DNA of 12,898 nucleotides from CAZSPL01 sp964608735 (GTDB lineage: Bacteria > JAJVIF01 > JAPKYR01 > CAZSPL01): NCBI GenBank assembly GCA_964608735.1, contig CAZSPL010000105.1, positions 1 through 12,898 of the forward strand. The letters are read 5' to 3'. Positions 1 through 7,714 of the stretch are shown one piece after another. Each line of letters opens with the position of its first letter. The stretch's first letter is position 1. The notes below the pieces were generated by a model. The model had not been told where the DNA came from and ran no database searches. It worked only from the letters and a program-made list of their open reading frames with translations. Position numbers and translations under genes: made by a program.

Positions 1-31
1 CACCTCTCCGCGATGGCAATACAATCCAACA

Positions 32-103
32 TGCCCCTGCCAGGAATCGAACCTGAATTTACAGTTTAGGAGACTGTCGCTCTATCCATTGAGCTACAGG
101 GGC
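32..103 (-). tRNA. tRNA-Arg (anticodon CCU)
   Basis: The minus strand folds into a full cloverleaf. The acceptor stem is GCCCCTG/CAGGGGC with discriminator A, followed by T8 A9, D-stem GCTC/GAGC, anticodon stem ACAGT/ACTGT with loop CTCCTAA (anticodon CCT), and T-arm loop TTCGATT. CCU reads the AGG arginine codon. A20 in the D-loop and C35 are present, both known arginine identity elements. The 3' CCA is not encoded. It is the last of three arginine tRNA genes in transcription order, and its downstream end is near the window edge, so further tRNAs or the terminator may lie outside. Confidence 0.96.
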
Positions 104-140
104 AATCGCTAAAGGTTCACATCACCCAAATATAAAAAAC

Positions 141-215
141 TGGTGCGCCCGCCAAGAATCGAACTTGGATCTGCGGCTCCGCAGGCCGCCACTCTATCCG
201 TTGAGCTACGGGCGC
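141..215 (-). tRNA. tRNA-Arg (anticodon GCG), CCA encoded
   Basis: This is a cloverleaf on the minus strand. The acceptor is GCGCCCG/CGGGCGC with discriminator A, and an encoded CCA covers 141-143. The D-stem is GCTC/GAGT, the anticodon stem GCGGC/GCCGC with loop CTGCGGA, and the T-loop TTCGATT. The anticodon reads GCG, pairing with CGC (and CGU by wobble). Most bacteria decode these codons with an ACG tRNA whose A34 is converted to inosine, so a genomic G34 is notable. Position 37 is G. It is the middle gene of the trio and the only one with an encoded CCA. Confidence 0.95.
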
Positions 216-242
216 CCGTTTAAAACACATGCTTTTCAAGAA

Positions 243-314
243 TGCAACCGGAGGGAATCGAACCCGCATTGTCGGCTCCGGAGGCCGATGTTCTATCCGT
301 TGAACTACGGTTGC
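243..314 (-). tRNA. tRNA-Arg (anticodon CCG)
   Basis: This is a cloverleaf on the minus strand. The acceptor is GCAACCG/CGGTTGC with discriminator A, the D-stem GTTC/GAAC, the anticodon stem TCGGC/GCCGA with loop CTCCGGA (anticodon CCG, codon CGG), and the T-loop TTCGATT. The T-stem GCGGG/CCCTC has one C-T mismatch. A20 and C35 are present as in the two downstream arginine tRNAs. No CCA is encoded. It is first in transcription order, about 27 bp before the GCG gene. Confidence 0.94.
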
Positions 315-371
315 ACGACATTCTACCACTGCGCGTCTCAAAGCCCGCCGACACGCAATGGCAGACATCGA

Positions 372-400
372 AATATATCAGATTATCATACGTCCCGCAA
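372..400 (-). promoter_or_regulatory. Possible promoter of the arginine tRNA cluster
   Basis: On the minus strand, TTGCGG (395-400) and TATATT (372-377) are separated by exactly 17 bp, as in a sigma70-type promoter. The -10 is good and the -35 matches only its TTG. Transcription would start near 365, giving a leader of about 50 nt before the first tRNA. No terminator for the RND gene was seen between its stop (440) and this site, so read-through from the efflux operon into the tRNAs is also possible. Confidence 0.45.
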
Positions 401-439
401 GCGATGAGCGGTCCATTAATGGCAGCGAATCAATCCGCC

Positions 440-3400
440 CTATACCTCGCCATCCACCGCCTGCGAGTGTCCGAATTTCCGGTAAAACCAGTTCGTGATA
501 CGGTCGAACAACGAATACACCACCGGTATCACCAGCAACGTCAGGAACGTCGATGTGAACAGCCCCCCGATTACCGCCGACGCCATCGGCGCGCGGAACT
601 CCGCGCCCGAGCCGAACCCGATGAATGCCGGGATAAGCCCGCCCATCGTCGAAAGCGCCGTCATCAATATCGGCCTCAGCCTGATAGGACCCGCCACAAG
701 CAATGCATCCTCCACAGCCGTACCCCGTTTCCTCTCCTGATTCGTGAAGTCCACGAGCAGTATCGCGTTCTTCGTCACGAGACCCATAAGCGTGATGATA
801 CCGATGAACGACATGATATTTATCGTCTGCCCCTTCAGTAACAGCATCGGGAACGCACCAACCATCGCCAGTGGAAGGCTGAACATTATCACCAGCGGAT
901 GAATGAAATGCTCGAACTGCGCCGAGAGAATCATGTATATCAAAATTATCGCGAGAAACAGCGCGAAGAAAAGATAACCGAAACTCTCGGTCATGATATC
1001 CGCCATGCCGCCCCATTCCGCCGTAACTCCCGGCTCCATCTTGTCCGCCGCTATCTCGTCGACCATCGCTACCCCGGTGCCCAGCGGGATGCCCTTTGTA
1101 TTCGCGAGAACCGTTATCTCCCTCTGTTTCCCGAAATGGTTTATCTGTGTCGGACCGGTTGCCGTCTCGATCTGAGCGAGCGAAACCAGGTCGAACACAT
1201 CCCCGTCCTTGTTCGTTACCATCAGCCTCAGGATATCGTTCGGCGTGTCGCGGTACTCCTTGATAAGCCGCATCTTGACGTCATACTGTTGCCCTTCTTC
1301 CTTGAACTTGGTTACCGCATCCTGGCCGGATATCAACTGGTTGATCGTCGATGCGATATTCATCACGTCGATGCCGAGATCCTCCGCTTTCTCGCGGTTG
1401 ATGTTCACTCGCACTTCCGGTTTCCCCGCCGCGAAGTCGGTATCGATGTCGACGAATCCCGGGGTTTTGCTCATCTCGCCCGTTATCGCTTCTGCTATGC
1501 GTTGAAGCTGGTCTATATCGTTTCCCGTGAGGATATATTGCACCGTCTGGCTGCCGCCGCCCGGACCCGAGTCATACTGGCCCACCGTCGTCTTGATTCC
1601 CGGGATACCCGCAAGATCATCCCGGATTAAATCGACTATCTCGAACATGCTCCGTTCGCGCTTGGTCCTGTCACTCAGGCCGACGAAAATCGATGCCTTG
1701 TTGACTTCCTCGAAACTCCCGCTGCCGACCGTACTGAACAACGTCTCTACTTCGGGATATCGCCCGATTATCTCCTCGACCTGCTCGATATATCGCTCGG
1801 TCACGAGGATGCTCGACCCTTGCTCGGCTTCAAGCGTTACCCCTATCTGACTGTCGTCGTATTTCGGTTGAAATTCCGCCCCTATCAACGGGCTGAGCAT
1901 CATCGCCCCGATGAACAACCCGAACGAGACAAGAAGCACTACCGCCTTATGCCTCAGCGACCAAACAAGCATGCGGCGATATCCCCCCTCGAGACCGTTA
2001 TAGAAATGCTCCATCGCATGGAACAGCCTTCCCCCGCTTGGCGAACGGTAGACATACTTGCTGGATAGCATCGGTATCAGTGTCAATGCCGTAAACAAGC
2101 TGATTGCCGTCGCGAATACAACCGACAGGCCGAACTGCAGGAAAAACCGCCCGATGATTCCCTTCATGAATGCGATTGGGATAAATACCGCGAATATCGT
2201 CATCGCCGTGGCAACTACCGGCAGCCCGACTTCCTTCGTCGCTTCAAGAGCCGCCTGTACCCTCGGCTTCCCCATCTCGATATGCCGGTACACGTTTTCA
2301 ATAACCACGATTGCGTCGTCGATAAGCATTCCCACCGACAACGCCAGCGCCATCAGCGATACCATGTTCAGACTGAATCCCATGTAATTCATCAGCGAGA
2401 ATGTCCCGATGATTGCCGTCGGTATCGACACCGCCGCGATGATGGTCGTACGAAGGTTCCGAAGGAAAAGGAACACGATGAATACCGCGATGAAACCGCC
2501 GAGGAATATCTGCTGGAGAAGGTCGGAGATGGAGTCCCTGATGAAGACCGACATGTCGACAGTCTTGATCATCTCCACGCCCTTCGGAAAATACTCATTC
2601 ATCTTCTCGACTTCGGACGTTATCCCTTTCGCGAGGTCGACGGTATTCGTACCCGACTGCTGATATATGGTTACACCGACCGCCGACTTGCCGTTGAGAC
2701 GCGCGAGGCTACGCCTATCCTCGACCGTATCTTCCACCAGCGCGACATCGCTCAGCCTCACGGGGCGGCCGTCGGCGTAACGGATGACAAGGTTCTTGAA
2801 TTCCTCTACGCTCTTGAGCTCCCCCTTGGTCTTGATTGTATATTCCCTCTCGCCGGTTTCGATTCGCCCGCCCGGGATGTCGACATTCTTCGCCTTGAGC
2901 GCATAGGCGACATCGTTGACCGCCACCTCGAGGCTCTTCATCTTGTTCAAGTCGAGCCATACCTTGATCTCCCTATCCCTCGCTCCAAGCACCGAAACCC
3001 GCCCTACACCGCCAACCCCCTGCAACGGGGTCTTGACATACTTGTCGACGAAAAGCGCAAGCTGCGCCGGCGGCATATCCGCGCTCACTACATATGACAT
3101 CACCGGGAACGACTGCGTGTCGAACTTCGCCACAACCGGCGACTCGATATCCTCCGGAAGCCGCTGCAGCGCCCCGGACACCTTGTCGCGGACGTCCTGC
3201 AGCACTACGTTGATGTCGTACTCCAACTCGAACTCGATGAATACCTGGCAGACATTCTCCCCCGACCACGATTGAAGCGTCTTGATACCCTCTATCGAAC
3301 TTATTTCATCTTCGAGTATCTCCGTCACTTCGCTCTCGACGGTTTCGGGACTCGCTCCCGGGTAAACCACCTGCACCGTGACGAACGGAAAATCGATCTT

Positions 3401-3514
3401 CGGGAACATCTCGAGCGGAAGCTCGCTGTAACCGATAAACCCGAACACGATGATGGCTAAAATCACCACCGTGGTTAAAACAGGGCGCTTGACTGCTATC
3501 TCTGAAAGAAACAT
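440..3514 (-). CDS. RND-family efflux transporter, HAE1/AcrB-like inner-membrane pump
   Basis: This 1024-residue protein has the usual length for the hydrophobe/amphiphile RND exporters that take substrates from the periplasm or inner membrane and use proton influx for export. The N-terminus (MFLSEIAVKRPVLTTVV) is the standard first transmembrane segment of the family. The proton-relay residues are visible: the Asp pair at 399-400 in GMLIDDAIVVIENV (TM4) and Lys915 in GLVTKNAILLVDF (TM10). Two large periplasmic loops follow TM1 and TM7, at about residues 30-330 and 545-840. On the minus strand GAGG lies 9 nt before the ATG and supports this start. It is the last gene of the tetR-tolC-adaptor-pump set, but a terminator hairpin separates it from the adaptor gene about 100 bp upstream. 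The substrate cannot be read from sequence. Confidence 0.96.
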   Translation of the reverse strand: MFLSEIAVKRPVLTTVVILAIIVFGFIGYSELPLEMFPKIDFPFVTVQVVYPGASPETVESEVTEILEDEISSIEGIKTLQSWSGENVCQVFIEFELEYDINVVLQDVRDKVSGALQRLPEDIESPVVAKFDTQSFPVMSYVVSADMPPAQLALFVDKYVKTPLQGVGGVGRVSVLGARDREIKVWLDLNKMKSLEVAVNDVAYALKAKNVDIPGGRIETGEREYTIKTKGELKSVEEFKNLVIRYADGRPVRLSDVALVEDTVEDRRSLARLNGKSAVGVTIYQQSGTNTVDLAKGITSEVEKMNEYFPKGVEMIKTVDMSVFIRDSISDLLQQIFLGGFIAVFIVFLFLRNLRTTIIAAVSIPTAIIGTFSLMNYMGFSLNMVSLMALALSVGMLIDDAIVVIENVYRHIEMGKPRVQAALEATKEVGLPVVATAMTIFAVFIPIAFMKGIIGRFFLQFGLSVVFATAISLFTALTLIPMLSSKYVYRSPSGGRLFHAMEHFYNGLEGGYRRMLVWSLRHKAVVLLVSFGLFIGAMMLSPLIGAEFQPKYDDSQIGVTLEAEQGSSILVTERYIEQVEEIIGRYPEVETLFSTVGSGSFEEVNKASIFVGLSDRTKRERSMFEIVDLIRDDLAGIPGIKTTVGQYDSGPGGGSQTVQYILTGNDIDQLQRIAEAITGEMSKTPGFVDIDTDFAAGKPEVRVNINREKAEDLGIDVMNIASTINQLISGQDAVTKFKEEGQQYDVKMRLIKEYRDTPNDILRLMVTNKDGDVFDLVSLAQIETATGPTQINHFGKQREITVLANTKGIPLGTGVAMVDEIAADKMEPGVTAEWGGMADIMTESFGYLFFALFLAIILIYMILSAQFEHFIHPLVIMFSLPLAMVGAFPMLLLKGQTINIMSFIGIITLMGLVTKNAILLVDFTNQERKRGTAVEDALLVAGPIRLRPILMTALSTMGGLIPAFIGFGSGAEFRAPMASAVIGGLFTSTFLTLLVIPVVYSLFDRITNWFYRKFGHSQAVDGEV

Positions 3515-3531
3515 CCTTGTCTACCTCGAGC

Positions 3532-3566
3532 GGCGGGATTCGCGATATTCGATTCCATGCCCCGCC
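3532..3566 (-). other. Leader hairpin between terminator and RND start
   Basis: GGCGGG (3561-3566 on the minus strand) and CCCGCC (3532-3537) can pair around a 23-nt loop. The pairing begins right after the U-tract of the intrinsic terminator and ends a few bases before the pump gene's Shine-Dalgarno sequence. It may shape translation or protect the mRNA 5' end, but only the inverted repeat is seen and the loop is long. Confidence 0.3.
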
Positions 3567-3596
3567 AAAAAAAACTCCCTCCCCGCGGGGAAGAAG
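3567..3596 (-). terminator. Intrinsic terminator inside the efflux operon
   Basis: On the minus strand, positions 3596 down to 3575 form a 9-bp stem (two G-U pairs, otherwise Watson-Crick) around a CGCG loop, followed directly by eight U residues (3574-3567). This is a textbook Rho-independent terminator for leftward transcription. It lies 18 bp past the adaptor stop codon and about 50 bp before the RND start. No clear promoter was seen between it and the pump gene, so it may act as an attenuator that sets the pump's level through read-through. Confidence 0.85.
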
Positions 3597-3614
3597 ACAT
3601 TTGTTAAAAATTAT

Positions 3615-4844
3615 CTATTGCTCGCTCTTGGCGGCCTGGGCAACTTCTACCAGGGCTCCTTCGTTGAGGAACCTGTTGCCCACCACGATAACTTCATCAT
3701 CCCACGAAAGCCCCTCCACGATCTGCGCGATGTCACCTTCGATCAGGCCGATCTTGACCGGCTTTCGCCTGGCGACACCGCCCTCGTTTACGAACACTCC
3801 GTTTTCCCCCTCGAAACTCAGGACCGCTGAAATGGGGACCGTCATCGCCCCATCGATCTCTTCGATCGTCATCCGCGCCTGTACGAACGAGCCGGGAAGC
3901 GCCCCGACTTCAGCAGGTATCGGCACTTCAACCGTGAAAGCCCGACTCTCGATATTCACATCCGGTGTCACCCTCGAGACGCTTGACACGATGGTCTCAT
4001 CGGGAAGGTAGTCGAGCGTAAGCCGCACTTCGCCGCCAACGGTTATCTTCCCGTGATAATTCTCCGGTACCTTCAGCGCGACCTTCCTCATCCCGCTTCC
4101 GGCGATACGGAACACCGGCATGCCGGGGGCCGCGATCTCGCCGACTTCCGACATCTTCTCGGCAATGACACCCCCGTACGGTGCATACAGCGATGTGTCG
4201 GACAAAGCCTTCGCCGCCTGGTCCTTCAGGGCGGATGCCGCGTCGGCCTGCGAGCGAGCTATGCCGACTTGCAGTTCCGATGCATTTACCATGTCTGTCG
4301 CGCTTTCCACAGCCAGTTCAGCGGACTTATATGCCGTCTCCATTTCCTCGAATTCCTTCTTCGTCACGACCTCATCCTCACGCAGGCTCTTGTAGCGCTC
4401 GTAATCCGCCTCGACCTTGTCGAACCGGTTACGCGCATCGGCAAGCTGGTTGCGTGACACATCGAGCGCCGATGCCTGAGCCTTTACCGCCTCGGTTGCC
4501 GCCATGTATCCGGCTGTCGCCGCGTTGACCGCTTCGGCATATTGGACCGAATCAACCCTCGCCAGCTTCTGGCCCAGGGCTACAACGTCCCCCTCGTCGA
4601 CATAGATATCCATGACCCTTCCGCCGCCGGGAAAACTCAATAAGCTCTCCTCTTCCGCCGACACCGTGCCCGTCGTAACATAGTTGTTCTTGACGTTGCC
4701 CTTGAGCGGATTCTGTACCTCGACGGGCACGCGTATCGCCACCTTCTCCTCGGCCTTCTTCGGTTTGCATCCGGAGAATGCCATCGCGAACGCCGGCAGA
4801 AGGAAGAGTAAAACCGTTATCGTTATAATTCTCATTCTCATCAT
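3615..4844 (-). CDS. Efflux RND periplasmic adaptor (membrane fusion protein), probable lipoprotein
   Basis: This 409-residue adaptor would bridge the RND pump and the TolC-type duct. The order is a hydrophobic signal with a lipobox-like FSGC (Cys26), a first lipoyl half-motif around 66-100 (FPGGGRVMDIYVDEGDVV), a long alpha-helical coiled-coil hairpin about 101-214, a second lipoyl half (LYAPYGGVIAEK), a beta-barrel of about 250-325, and a membrane-proximal domain to the end. The hairpin tip carries R150-x3-L154-x6-T161. It matches the RLS motif by which adaptors meet TolC, except that Thr replaces Ser. The ATG lies 1 nt after the TolC-gene stop, and GAGGAG in the end of that gene can serve as Shine-Dalgarno, so translation is probably coupled. 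Lipidation is inferred from the lipobox; F at -3 is not ideal. Confidence 0.95.
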   Translation of the reverse strand: MMRMRIITITVLLFLLPAFAMAFSGCKPKKAEEKVAIRVPVEVQNPLKGNVKNNYVTTGTVSAEEESLLSFPGGGRVMDIYVDEGDVVALGQKLARVDSVQYAEAVNAATAGYMAATEAVKAQASALDVSRNQLADARNRFDKVEADYERYKSLREDEVVTKKEFEEMETAYKSAELAVESATDMVNASELQVGIARSQADAASALKDQAAKALSDTSLYAPYGGVIAEKMSEVGEIAAPGMPVFRIAGSGMRKVALKVPENYHGKITVGGEVRLTLDYLPDETIVSSVSRVTPDVNIESRAFTVEVPIPAEVGALPGSFVQARMTIEEIDGAMTVPISAVLSFEGENGVFVNEGGVARRKPVKIGLIEGDIAQIVEGLSWDDEVIVVGNRFLNEGALVEVAQAAKSEQ

Positions 4845-4845
4845 C

Positions 4846-6240
4846 CTACAGTCCCATCTCCTCTTTCAGCTCTACGTAATAGTTGATATCCGCCACCCCG
4901 AGCGCCTTACCGACATACGCCGCGGCGCGATAGTAATTGTATACCGCATGCGTGTTACTCAACTGCGCCCCGAGCAGAAGCGCTTCCGCCTCGATGACGT
5001 CGTTGATCACATTCAATCCTTCCTCGAACCGCCTGCGGGTTATCCGCAGGTTCTCTTCCGCCTGTACGATTGCCTCATCAGTTATCTTGATCTCGCCGTA
5101 CGCCTGCTTTATCGAAAGATATGCCTGCTGCAATTCAAGATATATCGATTGTTCGAGCTTCGCCCTCGAGACATCGAGCTCCCGCTCACGCCTGTCTATC
5201 TCCCGCAGATAATCCGATGCCTCTCCCCCGTCCCACAGGTTATATGTCAACTGCACGGTACCGCTTATAGAGTTCGCCTCGCTTATCCCCGTCGCCGAAA
5301 GCAGAGGGCTATCCCCCTGGCGCTCGAACGACAACACCACGCTGACATCAGGAAGCCGCCCCGATTTCGCCATCTTGCGCTCCTCGTCGAGCATTCGGTA
5401 CTGCAAATCCATCGCCTGCATCTCGGGGCGCTGCTTGAGCGCAAGCTCGAAGAACGGATTCAAGTCATCTATTTCGAAGAAAAACGGCTCGTAGCCGAGC
5501 ACTTCTATTTTCAGCGGCGTGCCGAATTCGAACCCGATAAACGCGTTCAGCTCATCCTCGGCGATACGCTCGTTGCTCCTCGCATTCTCCAAATCAAGTT
5601 TATTATTCTTCTGCTCGACCTGTACCCGCAGAAGGTCGTTTCGCGCGATGAGCCCCTGTTCGAAGAATGCCTCCGCCGTACTCGCAAGCCCGTCTATATA
5701 TTCCAGGCTCTTCTCCCGGGCGACAATCTGCCCGCGGGCCTCCCGCAGCCCGAGGCAAAGGTTCTGTGCCAGCACGCCGGTCACGTCTTCGAGTATCCGC
5801 TGCTGCGATTCAAGGCCATTCACGGCAAGTTGTGAAAGGTTCACCGACGCTTCCCGCTCCCCGCCCGAATATACCGGCCAGATGAACTTCACGCCGAGCA
5901 TGTAATTGTCCAGGGTGCCCATCGGATATTCGATCATATCCTCACCCTCGCCGGGGACCGAAATCACCGGCTTCTCCGCGAGGCGCGTGTATGAATACGA
6001 TGCCGTGACCCGTGGGACCCAGCGGTTATCCGATGACATCACCCTCGACTTCGCCGTATCCAGCGCCGCGAGTCCGGCGAGGATGTCCAAATTGTTCGAC
6101 AGCGCAAGCTCGCGCGCGTCATCGGTGGTGATAACGACGGCATTCCCGGATGCAACGTCATCCCCTCCCGATGCCACGAGCGGAAGCACCATGAGCGCCA
6201 TCAAGACCAGCAAGATTCTCTTCATCTCTGTATTAACCAT
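4846..6240 (-). CDS. TolC-family outer-membrane efflux protein
   Basis: This 464-residue outer-membrane factor forms the trimeric channel of tripartite exporters. An N-terminal signal peptide (MKRILLVLMALMVLPLVASG) is followed by two repeated OEP-type halves rich in long helices, for example 85-270 and 280-455. Family phrases such as ALSNNLDILAG, FEQGLIARNDLLRVQVEQ and RRFEEGLNVINDVIEAEALL are clear. There is no N-terminal Cys after the signal, so it is not expected to be acylated. The start at 6240 is uncertain: an internal ATG at 6225 gives a cleaner signal peptide (MKRILLV), and neither has a strong Shine-Dalgarno. It begins 12 bp after the TetR-family gene and ends 1 bp before the adaptor gene. 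Confidence 0.95.
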   Translation of the reverse strand: MVNTEMKRILLVLMALMVLPLVASGGDDVASGNAVVITTDDARELALSNNLDILAGLAALDTAKSRVMSSDNRWVPRVTASYSYTRLAEKPVISVPGEGEDMIEYPMGTLDNYMLGVKFIWPVYSGGEREASVNLSQLAVNGLESQQRILEDVTGVLAQNLCLGLREARGQIVAREKSLEYIDGLASTAEAFFEQGLIARNDLLRVQVEQKNNKLDLENARSNERIAEDELNAFIGFEFGTPLKIEVLGYEPFFFEIDDLNPFFELALKQRPEMQAMDLQYRMLDEERKMAKSGRLPDVSVVLSFERQGDSPLLSATGISEANSISGTVQLTYNLWDGGEASDYLREIDRRERELDVSRAKLEQSIYLELQQAYLSIKQAYGEIKITDEAIVQAEENLRITRRRFEEGLNVINDVIEAEALLLGAQLSNTHAVYNYYRAAAYVGKALGVADINYYVELKEEMGL

Positions 6241-6252
6241 TTCCTGCGTTTC

Positions 6253-6888
6253 CTATGTCCGTTCCCTTTTCAGAACTCCGTGATAGAACATCTCCTGCAT
6301 CCCCTGGCGTATCTTATCCATTGGTATTTCATCATCCTTGCGAAGCATATATTCCACGAGCGTATGCAGGCACGCATCGAGGAAAAACGCCATGTGCAAC
6401 GGCTCGATGTTGTCCTTGAATGTCCCCTCCCTTATCCCCTGCTCGAATATCGATGTGATGTCGTTGTAGAATTTCTCGAACATCACGGCCAGTTTATCGC
6501 CGAACATCTTGTGCGGTGTGCACAGCTCCGGGCTCTTGATTTCCCTCACGAAGACCTTGAAAAAATCGAGCCGTTCGACGAAATGGTCCACGAGCGCTCC
6601 GACCGCATTTTCGAGCTTCTCTATCGCCGGGATATCCTTCGCCACTTCCGCGCTGACAATGCCCAGGCTCACTTCAATCCGCTCGAGCATCATCTGCTTG
6701 ATGAGGTCTTCCTTGTTCTCAAAGAACAGATAAAGCGAGCCGACCGAGAACTCGCTCGCCTTGGCGATATCGGCTACGGTGACCCCGTCGAAGCCCTTCT
6801 GCGCAAAAAGCTTCTCCGCGCACTCAAGCACGTATTTGCGTCTCTGCCGGTATTCTATCTCTTTTCGCGACTTAGCCATTTGAACCAT
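6253..6888 (-). CDS. TetR/AcrR-family transcriptional regulator
   Basis: The protein is 211 residues, or 208 if translation starts at the next ATG (6879). The N-terminal TetR DNA-binding domain covers about residues 15-62. It includes RKYVLECAEKLFAQKGFDGV and a helix-turn-helix in TVADIAKASEFSVGSLYLFF followed by the conserved NKEDL. The rest is a helical ligand-binding or dimerisation domain without a recognisable ligand signature. It is first in the efflux operon, so it probably represses itself and the exporter until a pump substrate binds. The first ATG lies inside the 36-bp palindrome upstream; ATG 6879 (MAKSRKE) begins right beside it. Neither has a clear ribosome binding site. Confidence 0.94.
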   Translation of the reverse strand: MVQMAKSRKEIEYRQRRKYVLECAEKLFAQKGFDGVTVADIAKASEFSVGSLYLFFENKEDLIKQMMLERIEVSLGIVSAEVAKDIPAIEKLENAVGALVDHFVERLDFFKVFVREIKSPELCTPHKMFGDKLAVMFEKFYNDITSIFEQGIREGTFKDNIEPLHMAFFLDACLHTLVEYMLRKDDEIPMDKIRQGMQEMFYHGVLKRERT

Positions 6889-6915
6889 AATTCAGCATAC
6901 TGAATGACGGTTCAA
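6880..6915. promoter_or_regulatory. Candidate TetR operator: 36-bp imperfect palindrome
   Basis: Two nested inverted repeats share the same centre (6897/6898): TTGAACC (6880-6886) with GGTTCAA (6909-6915), and ATTCAG (6890-6895) with CTGAAT (6900-6905). Fifteen of 18 position pairs are symmetric. The palindrome touches the -10 box at one end and covers the predicted transcription start and the first ATG of the regulator, where a bound repressor would block initiation. A third GGTTCAA half-site lies at 6929-6935, exactly 20 bp further, in the promoter spacer. Binding by the adjacent TetR protein is inferred from position. Confidence 0.72.
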
Positions 6916-6942
6916 AATACGAGACGCCGGTTCAATTGTCAA
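6914..6942 (-). promoter_or_regulatory. Sigma70-type promoter of the tetR-efflux operon
   Basis: On the minus strand, TTGACA (6937-6942) is a perfect -35, separated by 17 bp from TATTTT (6914-6919). The predicted start near 6907 gives a leader of about 20-28 nt before the regulator. The spacer holds one GGTTCAA half-site and the -10 runs into the candidate operator, so this promoter is built to be repressed. Confidence 0.75.
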
Positions 6943-6944
6943 GC

Positions 6945-6963
6945 AAAAAGTGAAGTATTTCAC
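6945..6963 (-). terminator. Weak candidate terminator of the acylase-comF unit
   Basis: Leftward transcription meets GTGAA-ATAC-TTCAC (6963-6950) followed by five U (6949-6945), just past the comF stop and just before the -35 of the efflux promoter. The stem is only 5 bp and AT-rich, so termination may be leaky. The same inverted repeat could instead be a binding site. Confidence 0.35.
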
Positions 6964-6970
6964 ATATTTG

Positions 6971-7714
6971 TCAAGAATCCTTCAAAATCCCTCTCGCGAG
7001 GCTGACCGCCACTACCCTCATCGCCCCGGCATCCTTCAGCGCCCCCGCGCATTCGCTCGCCGTCGCTCCGGTCGTGATGATATCATCCACAAGCAGCACC
7101 CGCTTGTTTTTTACAAGGCTCTCGTCGGTAACCTTGAACGCATCCTGCACATTCCCCATCCTGCCCTTCAGGTCGAATCCCGTCTGGCTTGCCGTCTCCT
7201 TCGTTTTCATCAACAGATACGGCAGCACCGGAATACCGAGCCCCTCGCCCAGTCCATTCGCGAAAATTTCGCTCTGGTTGTACAGCCGCTTGCGCTTTTT
7301 CCCGGCGGTAAGAGGCACCGGCACTATAATATCGAACTTCCCCTTGAGGAGTTCCGACTCCCCGAATCCCTCGCGCATCAACCCGGTAAGCACCCATCCT
7401 TTACGCTGCGCGTTGTGATACTTGAAATCGAGTATCGCGTCCCTCAGCGGCTCCTCGTAATGATACAGGCTCCTTGCCATATCGAAATGAAATTCCACGG
7501 AGAGGCAGTAGGGGCATGGATAAGGCCCGGTCTTCGGATTGCCGCAGGTTCCACACACCATGTTGCCGACAGGTATCAAGTCGGAGCGGCATTTCCGGCA
7601 TATCTCGGTCGGGGATATCTTCCCGCACAGCGCGCAGTTCGGTGGATAGATGAGATCGAAAAGTCCATTGACGATGTCGGCGAACCAATCCCACATGTTC
7701 GGCTTCCGATTCAT
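6971..7714 (-). CDS. comF: ComF-family phosphoribosyltransferase-like protein
   Basis: The 247-residue product has the two-part ComF architecture. The N-terminal zinc-binding part has Cys pairs at 27/30, 39/42, 54/57 and 67/70. The C-terminal phosphoribosyltransferase fold includes IVPVPLTAGKKRKRLYNQSE (130-149) and the PRPP-binding loop VLLVDDIITTGAT (206-218). ComF proteins support DNA uptake in naturally competent bacteria and are widespread elsewhere with unclear enzymatic roles. I chose the ATG at 7714 because its ATGA overlaps the stop of the upstream acylase gene, the usual sign of coupled translation; the frame stays open 30 bases upstream. It lies in a two-gene unit with the acylase, with no other competence gene in view. 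The gene name rests on family resemblance only. Confidence 0.88.
   Translation of the reverse strand: MNRKPNMWDWFADIVNGLFDLIYPPNCALCGKISPTEICRKCRSDLIPVGNMVCGTCGNPKTGPYPCPYCLSVEFHFDMARSLYHYEEPLRDAILDFKYHNAQRKGWVLTGLMREGFGESELLKGKFDIIVPVPLTAGKKRKRLYNQSEIFANGLGEGLGIPVLPYLLMKTKETASQTGFDLKGRMGNVQDAFKVTDESLVKNKRVLLVDDIITTGATASECAGALKDAGAMRVVAVSLARGILKDS

Noticed and set aside
242..841. Plus-strand open frame running through a tRNA and the RND 3' end
   Set aside because: It covers a tRNA-Arg gene and is antisense to the transporter; there is no protein signature.
378..1016. Minus-strand open frame overlapping the end of the RND gene
   Set aside because: It is in a different frame inside the conserved RND coding region, with low-complexity Gly/Arg/Asp content and no motif.
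4684..5835. Long plus-strand open frame (383 codons) opposite the adaptor and TolC genes
   Set aside because: It lies antisense to two clearly recognised genes, shows no family resemblance and no ribosome binding site, and its Arg/Leu/His-rich composition is that of a codon-position shadow.
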